64,000 bases of DNA from NCBI GenBank assembly GCA_023460035.1, contig JAEWRN010000023.1, forward strand, positions 99,213 to 163,212, read 5' to 3'. This DNA comes from Bacillota bacterium (GTDB taxonomy: Bacteria; Bacillota; Clostridia; Oscillospirales; Ruminococcaceae). The notes under the pieces are model-generated. The model saw only the letters and a program-made list of their open reading frames with translations. It ran no database searches and had not been told where the DNA came from. A program made the translations under genes and the position numbers. Shown in pieces: positions 1-8,279 of the stretch (positions within the stretch are counted from its first letter, which is position 1; each line of letters opens with the position of its first letter).

Positions 1-1
1 T

Positions 2-1729
2 GCAAGTGCCAAGGAGTGGGAAGACCAGTTAGAGGAAGTGCGCCAACTGGGCCAGCAGCTTGCCGGCCAGCGCGGCCATGCGGCCAAAACCCCACAAGAG
101 CTGCTGCACACCATTCAGTTATACGAGCAGATCAACAGCAAGGCCGCGCAAAACGCGGTCTATGCGTATTGCTTTTTCCATACCGACATGGCGTCAGCCG
201 AAGGCAAAGACCGTGTTGGCCGCTTAGAGCTTTTGCTGACGGGGTTGAGTGAGGATACCTCGTTTTTAGCCCCGGAGCTGATGCAGTACAGTTACGAAGA
301 TTTTAAGCGCTATTGTGAAGAGCTGCCCAGTTTAACGGCCTATGACCAGCTTGCACAGGACTTTTTTGCGCGCAAAGAGCATGTGCTGGACGATGCCGCC
401 GAGGCAATTTTGACCCGCATGTCGGACCTTGGCGGAGGTTACCGGCAAATTTTTGACGACCTTGTCATCAACGACACCCCGGCCCCCACGGTGGAGGGCC
501 CCGAGGGCGAGCCGGTCAAGGTCAACGAAGCCGGGTACGGTGCGGCGCTGCAAAGCCCGGATCCCGCGTTTCGCGCGCGGTACTATAACGCGCTGCTGGG
601 GCTGTACGGCGGGCACATCAACACGCTGGCCTCAAATTACTACGGCAAAGTCAAGGCCGATGTATACCTTGCCAAAAGCCGCAAGTACCCCAGCGCCCGT
701 GCCGCCGCGCTGAGTGCGAACCACATCCCGGAGGAAGTGTACGACAACCTGGTGTCTACCGTGCGCGCCAACACCCAGCCGCTGCAGGAGTATGTTGCGC
801 TGCGCAAAAAGCTGCTGGGGCTTGACACCTTCCACTTTTACGACTTTTTTGTGCCGCTGGCAAAAGACGTCGCCCGCGAATACCCGTATGAAGAGGGGGC
901 AGACCTTGTATTAAAGGCAACGGCGCCCCTTGGCCCGGATTATGCCGAGCGCATGAAGCAGGCACTGCAAAACCGCTGGATTGACGTTTACCCCAAAGAC
1001 AACAAGCAGACCGGCGCTTACTCTACCGGCACCTATGGGTTTCACCCGTATATGCTGCTGAACTATGACAACACGCTGGAAGATGTGTTTACACTGGTGC
1101 ACGAGCTGGGGCATTCGATGCACACGATGTACTCCAACGAAAACCAGCCGTTTTTGTATTCGGATTATTCTATTTTTTGCGCGGAAGTCGCTTCGACCAC
1201 CAACGAGCAGCTGTTGTTCCACTACCTGATGAAGAACAGCCAAAATGACGATTTGCGCCGTTTGCTGCTGGCAAAGCACTTAGACGACCTGCGCTCGACC
1301 TTTTACCGGCAGACGATGTTTGCCGACTTTGAGCGGCAGACCCATGCGATGGTAGAGCAGGGCCAGCCGCTGCTGCCCACCACGCTGTGCGGTATCCACA
1401 AAAAGTTGAACGAGGATTACTATGGCCCGGCACTGGTGGTGGATGATACGCTGTCTTACGAATGGTCGCGCATCCCGCACTATTACCGCGGGTTTTACGT
1501 GTACCAGTACGCCACCGGTATTTCAGCGGCCATTGCCATTGCTAACCGCATTTTGTCCGGCACTCCCGGCGCGGTAGAAGATTACAAAAAGTTTTTGTCC
1601 GGCGGCAGCAGCCAGCACCCCATTGAGCTTTTGCGGCTTGCTGGGGTGGATATGGCCTCGCCCCAGCCGGTGCTGGACACGGTTGCAGAGTTTCAGCAGA
1701 CGTTGGACGAATTGAAAAAATTGCTGTGA
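2..1729 (+). CDS. pepF: Oligoendopeptidase F (M3 family), 5'-truncated by window edge
   Basis: The reading frame is open from base 2, so the true start lies upstream and only the N-terminal few dozen residues are missing. Zinc metallopeptidase of family M3 that degrades oligopeptides in the cytoplasm. The HExxH zinc site is seen as HELGHSMH (about codon 365), followed roughly 25 residues later by the third ligand region FCAEVASTTNE, the usual M3 arrangement. The C-terminal part with YQYATGISAA matches the PepF/M3B branch. The length of more than 575 residues fits the family (about 600). A strong terminator follows the stop codon. Confidence 0.93.
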   Translation, partial: ASAKEWEDQLEEVRQLGQQLAGQRGHAAKTPQELLHTIQLYEQINSKAAQNAVYAYCFFHTDMASAEGKDRVGRLELLLTGLSEDTSFLAPELMQYSYEDFKRYCEELPSLTAYDQLAQDFFARKEHVLDDAAEAILTRMSDLGGGYRQIFDDLVINDTPAPTVEGPEGEPVKVNEAGYGAALQSPDPAFRARYYNALLGLYGGHINTLASNYYGKVKADVYLAKSRKYPSARAAALSANHIPEEVYDNLVSTVRANTQPLQEYVALRKKLLGLDTFHFYDFFVPLAKDVAREYPYEEGADLVLKATAPLGPDYAERMKQALQNRWIDVYPKDNKQTGAYSTGTYGFHPYMLLNYDNTLEDVFTLVHELGHSMHTMYSNENQPFLYSDYSIFCAEVASTTNEQLLFHYLMKNSQNDDLRRLLLAKHLDDLRSTFYRQTMFADFERQTHAMVEQGQPLLPTTLCGIHKKLNEDYYGPALVVDDTLSYEWSRIPHYYRGFYVYQYATGISAAIAIANRILSGTPGAVEDYKKFLSGGSSQHPIELLRLAGVDMASPQPVLDTVAEFQQTLDELKKLL

Positions 1730-1770
1730 CGGCACGCTTAAACGCAATTACACAAAAGTAAGTATAAAAA

Positions 1771-1803
1771 AGCAGCGGGGCCGGTAAAACCGGCCCCGCT
1801 GCT
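1771..1803. terminator. Bidirectional intrinsic terminator between pepF and DUF308 gene
   Basis: Perfect 14-bp arms (AGCAGCGGGGCCGG and its complement) around a TAAAA loop, flanked by A-rich sequence upstream and ATTTTAT downstream. It sits between two convergent genes and can serve both. Confidence 0.85.
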
Positions 1804-1825
1804 ATTTTATAAGCTAAAGCGCAGG

Positions 1826-2395
1826 TTACACAGGGGTTTCCTCCTGCGGGTAATACACCTTTTGGCGGCGTGCCAGCAGGCGGGCAAACACCACCTGCGA
1901 AATGCTTTGCAAAATCAGCGATACACCAATGAAGCGCATTAATACCAGCGCGGTAGAAAACGGGTTCAGCAGAATTACAACCCCAAGCACCGCAAGTACT
2001 ACGGCGACAATCAGCGAAATGTACCAGTAGGCATCCTCCATGCGCAGCAGGTCAAAGGCACCCTGCGCTTCGCGGGTGGCCCCCAGCAAAAGCAGCAGAC
2101 CAAACAGTATGGGCAGCAGCGAGATGATGAGGTTTGGCCAGAACAAAAAGAATACAGCACCCGCAAGCAGTGCCAGCCCCATCGACAAATCGCGGCGCAG
2201 CATGGCGGTGACGGCATCCCGCATGAAATAAGAAGAAATGCGGTAAATACCGTAAACAGCCAGCGCCGCACCCATGCCGTAGCACAGCAGCCGGCCGGAC
2301 AGTGACGGCCAAATTAACAGTACCACGCCAATCGCCGCGCTGAGAATGGCGCCCAAGAACGAAGAATAAGCATATTCAGAAAAGCTCTTTTTCAT
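1826..2395 (-). CDS. DUF308/HdeD-like small membrane protein
   Basis: A 189-residue protein made mostly of hydrophobic segments, about six membrane helices in three pairs, with the glycine-rich short loops of the DUF308 (HdeD-like) family. The frame extends upstream, but ATG at 2395 is preceded by GGAAAGGG nine bases away, so I place the start there. The C-terminus ends in a charged tail (ARRQKVYYPQEETPV). The family is linked to acid or envelope stress in enterobacteria; in Clostridia its role is not known. It stands alone, convergent with pepF. Confidence 0.75.
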   Translation of the reverse strand: MKKSFSEYAYSSFLGAILSAAIGVVLLIWPSLSGRLLCYGMGAALAVYGIYRISSYFMRDAVTAMLRRDLSMGLALLAGAVFFLFWPNLIISLLPILFGLLLLLGATREAQGAFDLLRMEDAYWYISLIVAVVLAVLGVVILLNPFSTALVLMRFIGVSLILQSISQVVFARLLARRQKVYYPQEETPV

Positions 2396-2620
2396 CAGAT
2401 CAAACCCTTTCCTGCCGCAATGCTGCGGCAACCAGATTTGGTTGTTTTCTGTTATCATCATAACGCATTTGCAAAAAAATAAAAAGTAGCGCGGCAAATA
2501 AAACGGCTACAAAGCGACACCCGCTGCAAATTGTCGTTTTTTAGCCATGAAAAAAACATCCAAAAAAGCAGTGCGCATTTTAGCATAATGTTTAAAAATA
2601 AGTGGCCGACCGCTTTTTTG

Positions 2621-2649
2621 TTGACTTGTATTTCAAGTGCAATTATACT
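2621..2649 (+). promoter_or_regulatory. Sigma-A promoter of the gcv operon
   Basis: TTGACT, a 17-base spacer and TATACT. Transcription would start near 2656, about 45 bases before the first glycine aptamer, which fits a riboswitch leader. Confidence 0.8.
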
Positions 2650-2702
2650 GAATACTGGTAAGTTAAGTGCTTACCAAATTGACAATTGAAAAACTGGATG
2701 AT

Positions 2703-2866
2703 GCTGTCGGGAGAGACTGCGCAAGCAGCGCCGAAGGGGAAACACCGAAAACTCTCAGGCAAAAGGACCGACAGCGGACAAACTCCGAAAAGCTGTTTAT
2801 ACAGCACCGAAGAAGCAATTCCCTCTGTGGCAGAGGGGAGAATCTTTCAGGTTTACAAGACGGGGT
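2703..2866 (+). promoter_or_regulatory. Tandem glycine riboswitch
   Basis: Two consecutive glycine aptamers. The first is closed by a perfect 8-bp P1 stem (GCTGTCGG at 2703-2710 with CCGACAGC at 2768-2775) and holds the conserved GGGAGAGAC, GCCGAAGGGG and ACTCTCAGGCAAAAGGACCG blocks. The second aptamer (2782-2866) carries the related CACCGAAGAAGCAA and AATCTTTCAGG blocks; its P1 can form between 2782-2787 and 2861-2866. The 2861-2866 strand is also the start of the following terminator, so ligand-stabilised P1 and the terminator exclude each other. It precedes the glycine cleavage genes, the classic target. Confidence 0.95.
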
Positions 2867-2899
2867 GCGCGGGCTATTCTGCGCACCCCGCCTTTTTTA
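2861..2899 (+). terminator. Glycine-riboswitch-controlled terminator
   Basis: Perfect 10-bp stem CGGGGTGCGC / GCGCACCCCG followed by CC and six T residues. Its 5' arm overlaps the closing stem of the second aptamer, so glycine binding should prevent its formation and allow read-through into gcvT. Confidence 0.92.
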
Positions 2900-2953
2900 T
2901 TGTCATAAAAATGACAAAGTAAGCGTACGGCAGTGATTAAAGGAGAGAGAAAA

Positions 2954-4030
2954 TTGGAAAAGAAAACACCGCTTTATGAACAACATGTCGCGCTGGGGGG
3001 GCGCATGGTGCCGTTTGCAGGGTATCTTTTGCCGGTGCAATACCCCACCGGTGTCATTGCAGAGCATATGGCCGTGCGGCAGCACGCGGGCCTGTTTGAC
3101 GTTTCGCATATGGGCGAAGCCCTGCTGGAGGGCCCGGATGCCGAAAGGAACCTGAACGAGATTTTGTCAAACAGTTTTACCGATATGCCGCTGGGTAGCG
3201 CGCGTTATACGTTAATGCTGTATGAAAATGGCGGTGTGGTGGATGATTTGATTGTTTACCGCATCGGGCAGCAAAAGTTTTTTTTGGTGCTTAATGCCGC
3301 CAATACCCAAAAGGACCTTGAATGGCTGCAACTGCATTTAAAGGGCGATGCGACCCTGCAGGATATCTCTGCGCAGGTGGCGCAGATTGCATTGCAGGGG
3401 CCGGATGCGGCTAAGCTTTTGGCAACGCTGGCACAAGAAGCTTTGCTGCCCAAAAAATATTATACCTTTACTGAAAATGTGCCGGTTGCCGGTGCGGTTT
3501 GCATGGTGTCCCGCACCGGGTACACGGGCGAAGCGGGGTACGAGCTGTACCTTGCCCCACAAGATGCCCCGGCGGTGTGGGGGGCACTGGTGGCTGCCGG
3601 CGCAACCCCGTGCGGCCTTGGCGCGCGCGATACCCTGCGGCTCGAAGCGGCAATGCCGCTGTACGGGCACGAACTTTCGGCAACCATCGACCCCATTTCG
3701 GCAGGGCTTGGGTTTGCGGTAAAGCTGGATAAGTCTGAATTTATCGGCAAGGGTGCGCTGCTTGCAGTCGGCCAGCCTGCCGAGGTGCGTGTGGGGTTAA
3801 AAGTGACCGGGCGCGGCATTGTGCGCGAAGAAGAGGAAGTGCTGATCGGCGAAGAAAAAATTGGCAAAACGACCTCCGGTACCCACTGCCCGGCAGTGGG
3901 TGCGGCCTGCGCAATGGCCTATGTGGCGGCAGCGCACAGTGCCGTTGGCACGGCAGTGGAAGTAATGGTGCGCGGGCGCAGGGTAACGGCTGAAATTGTG
4001 CCGCTGCCGTTTTATAAAAAGTCTCGCTAA
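2954..4030 (+). CDS. gcvT: Glycine cleavage system T protein (aminomethyltransferase)
   Basis: T-protein transfers the methylene group from the aminomethyl-lipoyl arm of GcvH to tetrahydrofolate and releases ammonia. The N-terminal block has the family residues FAGYLLPVQYPTGV and LFDVSHMGE, with the folate-domain signature SRTGYTGEAGYELY near residue 195 and the C-terminal barrel with GKTTSGTHCPA. At 358 residues it has normal length. The start is TTG at 2954, seven to eight bases after AAAGGAGAG; a GTG at 2933 in the same frame lies before this ribosome site and is rejected. It is the first gene after the glycine riboswitch. Confidence 0.95.
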   Translation: MEKKTPLYEQHVALGGRMVPFAGYLLPVQYPTGVIAEHMAVRQHAGLFDVSHMGEALLEGPDAERNLNEILSNSFTDMPLGSARYTLMLYENGGVVDDLIVYRIGQQKFFLVLNAANTQKDLEWLQLHLKGDATLQDISAQVAQIALQGPDAAKLLATLAQEALLPKKYYTFTENVPVAGAVCMVSRTGYTGEAGYELYLAPQDAPAVWGALVAAGATPCGLGARDTLRLEAAMPLYGHELSATIDPISAGLGFAVKLDKSEFIGKGALLAVGQPAEVRVGLKVTGRGIVREEEEVLIGEEKIGKTTSGTHCPAVGAACAMAYVAAAHSAVGTAVEVMVRGRRVTAEIVPLPFYKKSR

Positions 4031-4035
4031 AGGTT

Positions 4036-4061
4036 TTGCACAGGCGCGGTACCGTGCCTGT
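4036..4061 (+). other. Intercistronic hairpin gcvT-gcvH
   Basis: Arms ACAGGC/GCCTGT around a CGGTACCG core form a stable hairpin in the 80-base gap between gcvT and gcvH. A T-run only follows after some ten bases, so it is more likely an mRNA processing or stability element, or a weak terminator, than a full stop. Confidence 0.45.
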
Positions 4062-4116
4062 CACAGCCTTTTTGCAATTTAAATTTTACAGTTAAAGTTT
4101 TAAGGAGGAAATGACA

Positions 4117-4503
4117 ATGAACTTCCCGAAACATCTGATGTACAGTAAAACACATGAATGGGTCGAAAAAATCAACGATACCACCGCACGCGTTGGCCTT
4201 ACCGAGTTTGCACAGGACGAGCTGGGTGATTTGGTGTTCGTCAACCTGCCCGCCGTGGGCGATGCCGTGACCGAAGGCCATTCGTTTGGCGATGTGGAAA
4301 GTGTCAAAGCGGTGTCGGATATTTTCAGCCCGGTTACCGGCAAGGTGGCGGCAGTGAATGAGGATTTGCTGGACGCCCCGCAGAAAATCAACGAGGACCC
4401 GTATGGTGCGTGGATGGTAGAAGTAAAGGACATCACCGCCTTTGGTGAGCTGCTGGACGACATCTGCTATGCCGCCTTCTGCGAAGCGGCGCAGGACGCC
4501 TGA
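4117..4503 (+). CDS. gcvH: Glycine cleavage system H protein (lipoyl carrier)
   Basis: A 128-residue lipoyl-domain protein that shuttles the aminomethyl group between P, T and L proteins. The lipoylation site is visible as GDVESVKAVSD, with Lys64 the modified residue, and the N-terminal HEWVEKI block is typical of GcvH. Two ATG codons lie six bases apart (4111 and 4117). The strong AAGGAGG ends only two bases before the first, so the second, at eight bases, is preferred. The lipoate ligase for this protein is encoded in the same operon. Confidence 0.95.
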   Translation: MNFPKHLMYSKTHEWVEKINDTTARVGLTEFAQDELGDLVFVNLPAVGDAVTEGHSFGDVESVKAVSDIFSPVTGKVAAVNEDLLDAPQKINEDPYGAWMVEVKDITAFGELLDDICYAAFCEAAQDA

Positions 4504-4534
4504 GCCCGTAAACTAGAAAAGGAGGCGAAGGCCA

Positions 4535-5848
4535 ATGGGAAGCTATATCCCGTCCACCGGCGAGCAGCGCCGGCAAATGCTACAGGCTGTTGGGGTAACC
4601 AGCATTGAAGAACTGTATGCCGATGTACCGGCAGAAATTCGGTTTCACCCGCTTGATCTGCCACAGGGCAAAACAGAGCTGGAGGTTTCGGCCACCATGC
4701 GGGGGATTGCCGCAAAAAACCATGTGTTTGGCAGCATTTTCCGCGGTGCGGGGGCCTACGACCATTATATCCCGGCCATTGTGCGCCGTGTTGTGGCAAA
4801 AGAAGAATTTGTCACAGCCTACACGCCGTATCAAGCCGAGATCAGCCAGGGTATTTTGCAGTCAATTTTTGAATATCAAACTATGATTTGCGAGCTGACC
4901 GGCATGCAGGCGGCAAATGCCTCGGTGTACGACGGGGCCACCGCCGCGGCAGAGGCCGCGGCTATGTGCCGCGAGCGCGGCCGAGACCGGGTTTTACTCT
5001 CAGCCGGGGTGCACCCCGCGGTGCGCAGCACGGTGCAAACCTACTGTGACGGTGTGGGGGTGCCGGTGGTAGAGGTGCCGCTGCAAGACGGTAAGACCGA
5101 TGAAGCTGCCTTAAAGGCGTTGGTGAGCGACACCGATGCCTGCCTGATTTTGCAGCAACCCAATTATTACGGCAATATCGAGGATGCCGCAGCACTGGGT
5201 GAGGTAGTGCATGCCGCGGGTGCCAAGTTTGTCATGAGCGTCAACCCCATTGCTGCCGGGCTGCTGTGCAGTGCGGCGGAATGCGGGGCGGACATTGCCG
5301 TGGGCGAAGGCCAGCCTTTGGGCATGCCACTGTCGTTTGGCGGCCCTTACCTTGGCTTTATGGCCTGTACGGCGGCGTTGACCCGCCGCCTGCCCGGGCG
5401 CATCGTGGGTGAAACTGTCGACAGCCGCGGCGGGCGCTGCTATGTGCTTACCTTACAAGCGCGCGAGCAGCATATCCGCCGCGAAAAAGCTTCGTCCAAC
5501 ATCTGTTCCAATCAGGCGCTTTGCGCCATGACGGCAACCGCCTACCTTGCGGCGTTGGGGCCGGGCGGCTTAAAGCAGGCGGCCCAGCTTAGCGCCGCAA
5601 AAGCACATTACCTTGCACAGTGCCTTTGCGAGCTGCCGGGCTTTTCACTGCGTTACACCGGCCCGTTTTTCTATGAGTTTGTCACCACCTGCCCGGTGCC
5701 ACCCCAGCAACTGATGGACGCGCTGGAAGAAGCGGATATTTTGGGCGGCTTGCCCACAGAGCAGGGCATTTTGTGGTGTGCGACTGAAAAAAATACAAAG
5801 CAACAGATTGACCGTTTAATCGAAGTTGTAAGAAAGGTGGCCCGGTAA
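4535..5848 (+). CDS. gcvPA: Glycine dehydrogenase (decarboxylating) subunit 1
   Basis: N-terminal half of the two-subunit P protein (437 residues), which decarboxylates glycine together with GcvPB. The N-terminal YIPSTGEQRRQML, the block GAGAYDHYIPAIV and TAYTPYQAEISQG are hallmarks of the alpha-type subunit; this half has a PLP-transferase fold but no active lysine. The start ATG follows AAAGGAGGCG by seven bases. The stop codon abuts the start of gcvPB, consistent with translational coupling and equal amounts of the two subunits. Confidence 0.95.
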   Translation: MGSYIPSTGEQRRQMLQAVGVTSIEELYADVPAEIRFHPLDLPQGKTELEVSATMRGIAAKNHVFGSIFRGAGAYDHYIPAIVRRVVAKEEFVTAYTPYQAEISQGILQSIFEYQTMICELTGMQAANASVYDGATAAAEAAAMCRERGRDRVLLSAGVHPAVRSTVQTYCDGVGVPVVEVPLQDGKTDEAALKALVSDTDACLILQQPNYYGNIEDAAALGEVVHAAGAKFVMSVNPIAAGLLCSAAECGADIAVGEGQPLGMPLSFGGPYLGFMACTAALTRRLPGRIVGETVDSRGGRCYVLTLQAREQHIRREKASSNICSNQALCAMTATAYLAALGPGGLKQAAQLSAAKAHYLAQCLCELPGFSLRYTGPFFYEFVTTCPVPPQQLMDALEEADILGGLPTEQGILWCATEKNTKQQIDRLIEVVRKVAR

Positions 5849-7291
5849 ATGAAACTGCTATTTGAAAAAAGCGTGCCGGGCCGCAGCCTTGCACTGCTGC
5901 CGGGCTGTGATGTACCCGAGGTACAGTTTGACGCGGCACTGCTGCGCAAAACACCGCCCGTGCTGCCGCAGCTTTCAGAAATCGACCTCTCGCGGCATTA
6001 CACCGAGCTGGCCGGCAGAGTGCACGGGGTAAACGACGGGTTTTACCCGTTGGGCTCTTGCACAATGAAGTATAACCCGGCCGTCAACGAAGAAATTGCC
6101 GCGCTGCCGGGCTTTGCGGGTATTCACCCGCTGCAGCCCCAGCACACGGCACAGGGCTGCCTGCAAGTGATGGGCGATACGGCGGACATGCTGTGCGAAC
6201 TGACCGGTATGCAGCAGATGACCTTTCAGCCTGCGGCAGGTGCCCACGGCGAGCTGACGGGGTTGTTGCTGATTAAGGCCTACCACAAAGACAGAAACGA
6301 CACGGCGCGCACTAAAATTTTAGTGCCGGATTCTGCGCACGGTACCAACCCCGCGTCGGCGTCTATGGCAGGGTTTACGGTCGTCAATATCCCGTCGGCA
6401 CCCGATGGCTGTGTAGACCTTGACGCGCTGCGTGCTGCCGCAGGGCCGGACACGGCGGGCCTGATGCTGACAAACCCCAACACGCTGGGCCTGTTTGACA
6501 AAAACATTTTGCAAATCACCCAAATCGTGCACGATGCGGGTGGCCTTGCGTATTACGACGGTGCCAACCTGAACGCCATTATGGGTGCGGCGCGCCCCGG
6601 AGACATGGGCTTTGACGTGGTGCACCTGAACTTGCACAAAACCTTTTCCACCCCGCACGGCGGCGGCGGCCCGGGTGCGGGTGCCGTTGGCGTAAAGCCG
6701 TTGCTGGCGCCGTTTTTGCCCGCGCCGGTGGTAAGCAAAACGCAAGACGGGCAGCTTTGCTTTACCACGCCGGAAAAGACGATTGGCACGGTAAAAGCCT
6801 TTTATGGCAACTTTTTGGTGGTGGTGCGCGCGCTGACCTACCTGCTGTCCCTGGGCGGCGACGGCCTGCGGGAAGCATCTGGTATGGCGGTGCTGAATGC
6901 AAATTACTTAAAAACGCTGTTGCAGCCGTATGCGCCGCCGGCACAGCCGGGCGTTTGCATGCACGAATTTGTCGTTTCGCTGGAACAACTGAAAAAAGAC
7001 ACCGGTGTTTCGGCACTGGACGTGGCGAAAGCCATGCTGGATTACGGTATGCACCCGCCGACAATGTATTTCCCGCTGATCGTGCACGAGGCGTTGATGT
7101 TTGAACCCACCGAGACCGAAAGCAAAGAGACGCTGGACGACGCGGCCGCCGTGGTAATTGAAATTCTGCAAAAGGCGGCAGCAGACCCTCAAAGCCTGCA
7201 CACCGCCCCGCATACTACCCCAGTGGGCAGGCCGGATGAAGTTGCCGCCGCCCGCCACCCCAAACTGAGGTATCAGGCGGATGAACAGTAA
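5849..7291 (+). CDS. gcvPB: Glycine dehydrogenase (decarboxylating) subunit 2
   Basis: PLP-bearing half of the P protein (480 residues). The Schiff-base lysine is Lys264 in HLNLHKTFSTPHGGGGPG, and GSCTMKYNP and TFQPAAGAHGELTG are conserved substrate and cofactor loops. It starts directly after the gcvPA stop with no spacing, and its 3' end overlaps lplA by 11 bases, so the six genes are one transcription unit. Confidence 0.95.
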   Translation: MKLLFEKSVPGRSLALLPGCDVPEVQFDAALLRKTPPVLPQLSEIDLSRHYTELAGRVHGVNDGFYPLGSCTMKYNPAVNEEIAALPGFAGIHPLQPQHTAQGCLQVMGDTADMLCELTGMQQMTFQPAAGAHGELTGLLLIKAYHKDRNDTARTKILVPDSAHGTNPASASMAGFTVVNIPSAPDGCVDLDALRAAAGPDTAGLMLTNPNTLGLFDKNILQITQIVHDAGGLAYYDGANLNAIMGAARPGDMGFDVVHLNLHKTFSTPHGGGGPGAGAVGVKPLLAPFLPAPVVSKTQDGQLCFTTPEKTIGTVKAFYGNFLVVVRALTYLLSLGGDGLREASGMAVLNANYLKTLLQPYAPPAQPGVCMHEFVVSLEQLKKDTGVSALDVAKAMLDYGMHPPTMYFPLIVHEALMFEPTETESKETLDDAAAVVIEILQKAAADPQSLHTAPHTTPVGRPDEVAAARHPKLRYQADEQ

Positions 7292-8279
7292 CCCCTTTTA
7301 CTGCTTTGCCACCGGCACCGACCCCGTGCAAAACCTGGCGATGGAAGCGGCACTGCTGGAAACAGTAAAACCCGGCGAGTGCATTTTATACCTTTGGCAA
7401 AACCAAAACACCGTCGTGATTGGCCGCAACCAGAACAGCACCCGCGAATGCCGTGCTGACCTGCTGACACAAGAGGGCGGTACCATGGTACGGCGCTTGT
7501 CTGGCGGTGGGGCGGTTTACCACGACCTTGGCAACCTGAATTTTACGTTTCTTGCAACCGAGGGTGATTACGACTTAGACAAGCAGCTTGAAGTGATTCT
7601 GCGTGCGGTGCGCAGCCTTGGCATCCCGGCAGAAAAAACCGGGCGCAACGATTTAACGGTAGACGGGCGCAAATTTTCTGGTAACGCCTTTTACCAAACC
7701 GGGGCGCAAAAATACCACCACGGCACCATACTGGTCAATGTGAACGCAGAAAAAATGGGCCGCTATTTGAATGTCGCGGCAAAAAAGCTGCAAACCCATG
7801 GGGTCGCGTCGGTTCGCTCGCGTGTTGTGAACCTCAGCGAACTGGTGCCGGGGCTTTCCATCGCTACGGTGCAGCAGGCGCTTTTGCAGGCCTTTGGCGA
7901 GGTTTACGGTAGGCAGGCACAGCCGTTGCCCGCGCTGCCGCAGGCGGGGTTGCTTGCGCAATGGGCCCAAAAGCTGGGGGCCGATACCTGGCGCTTTGGC
8001 ACAGAACCAAAAGCCGATACCGTGTTGGAAAACCGTTACCCCTGGGGCGGCGTACAACTGCTTTTGGCCGTACAGGGTGGCAAAACAACGGCAACAATGT
8101 ACACCGATGCTATGGACGAACGCCTTGCATCAGAGGCACAATATCTATTATGTGGCCTGCCGTTTTCTCCAGCCGCATTGTGTGGTGCGTTACACACGGC
8201 GGCAACAGGTGCCCCGGCGGGGCGGGCGCAGGCACTGCAAGATATTGCTGCACTGATAAAGGGGGGCTTTGATGCTTGA
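7281..8279 (+). CDS. lplA: Lipoate-protein ligase A family
   Basis: Attaches scavenged lipoate, through lipoyl-AMP, to the lysine of lipoyl domains; here GcvH is the obvious substrate. It has the family motif RRLSGGGAVYHDLGN (about residues 70-85), the catalytic-lysine region GRNDLTVDGRKFSGNAF and HHGTILVN. At 332 residues it carries the C-terminal accessory domain. It overlaps gcvPB by 11 bases and lpd by 8. No lipA or lipB lies nearby, so the cluster points to uptake rather than synthesis of lipoate, although genes elsewhere cannot be excluded. Confidence 0.92.
   Translation: MNSNPFYCFATGTDPVQNLAMEAALLETVKPGECILYLWQNQNTVVIGRNQNSTRECRADLLTQEGGTMVRRLSGGGAVYHDLGNLNFTFLATEGDYDLDKQLEVILRAVRSLGIPAEKTGRNDLTVDGRKFSGNAFYQTGAQKYHHGTILVNVNAEKMGRYLNVAAKKLQTHGVASVRSRVVNLSELVPGLSIATVQQALLQAFGEVYGRQAQPLPALPQAGLLAQWAQKLGADTWRFGTEPKADTVLENRYPWGGVQLLLAVQGGKTTATMYTDAMDERLASEAQYLLCGLPFSPAALCGALHTAATGAPAGRAQALQDIAALIKGGFDA

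Noticed and set aside
2667..2936. Open frame of 89 codons upstream of gcvT
   Set aside because: It covers the glycine riboswitch and its terminator, which are non-coding structured RNA; no ribosome site.
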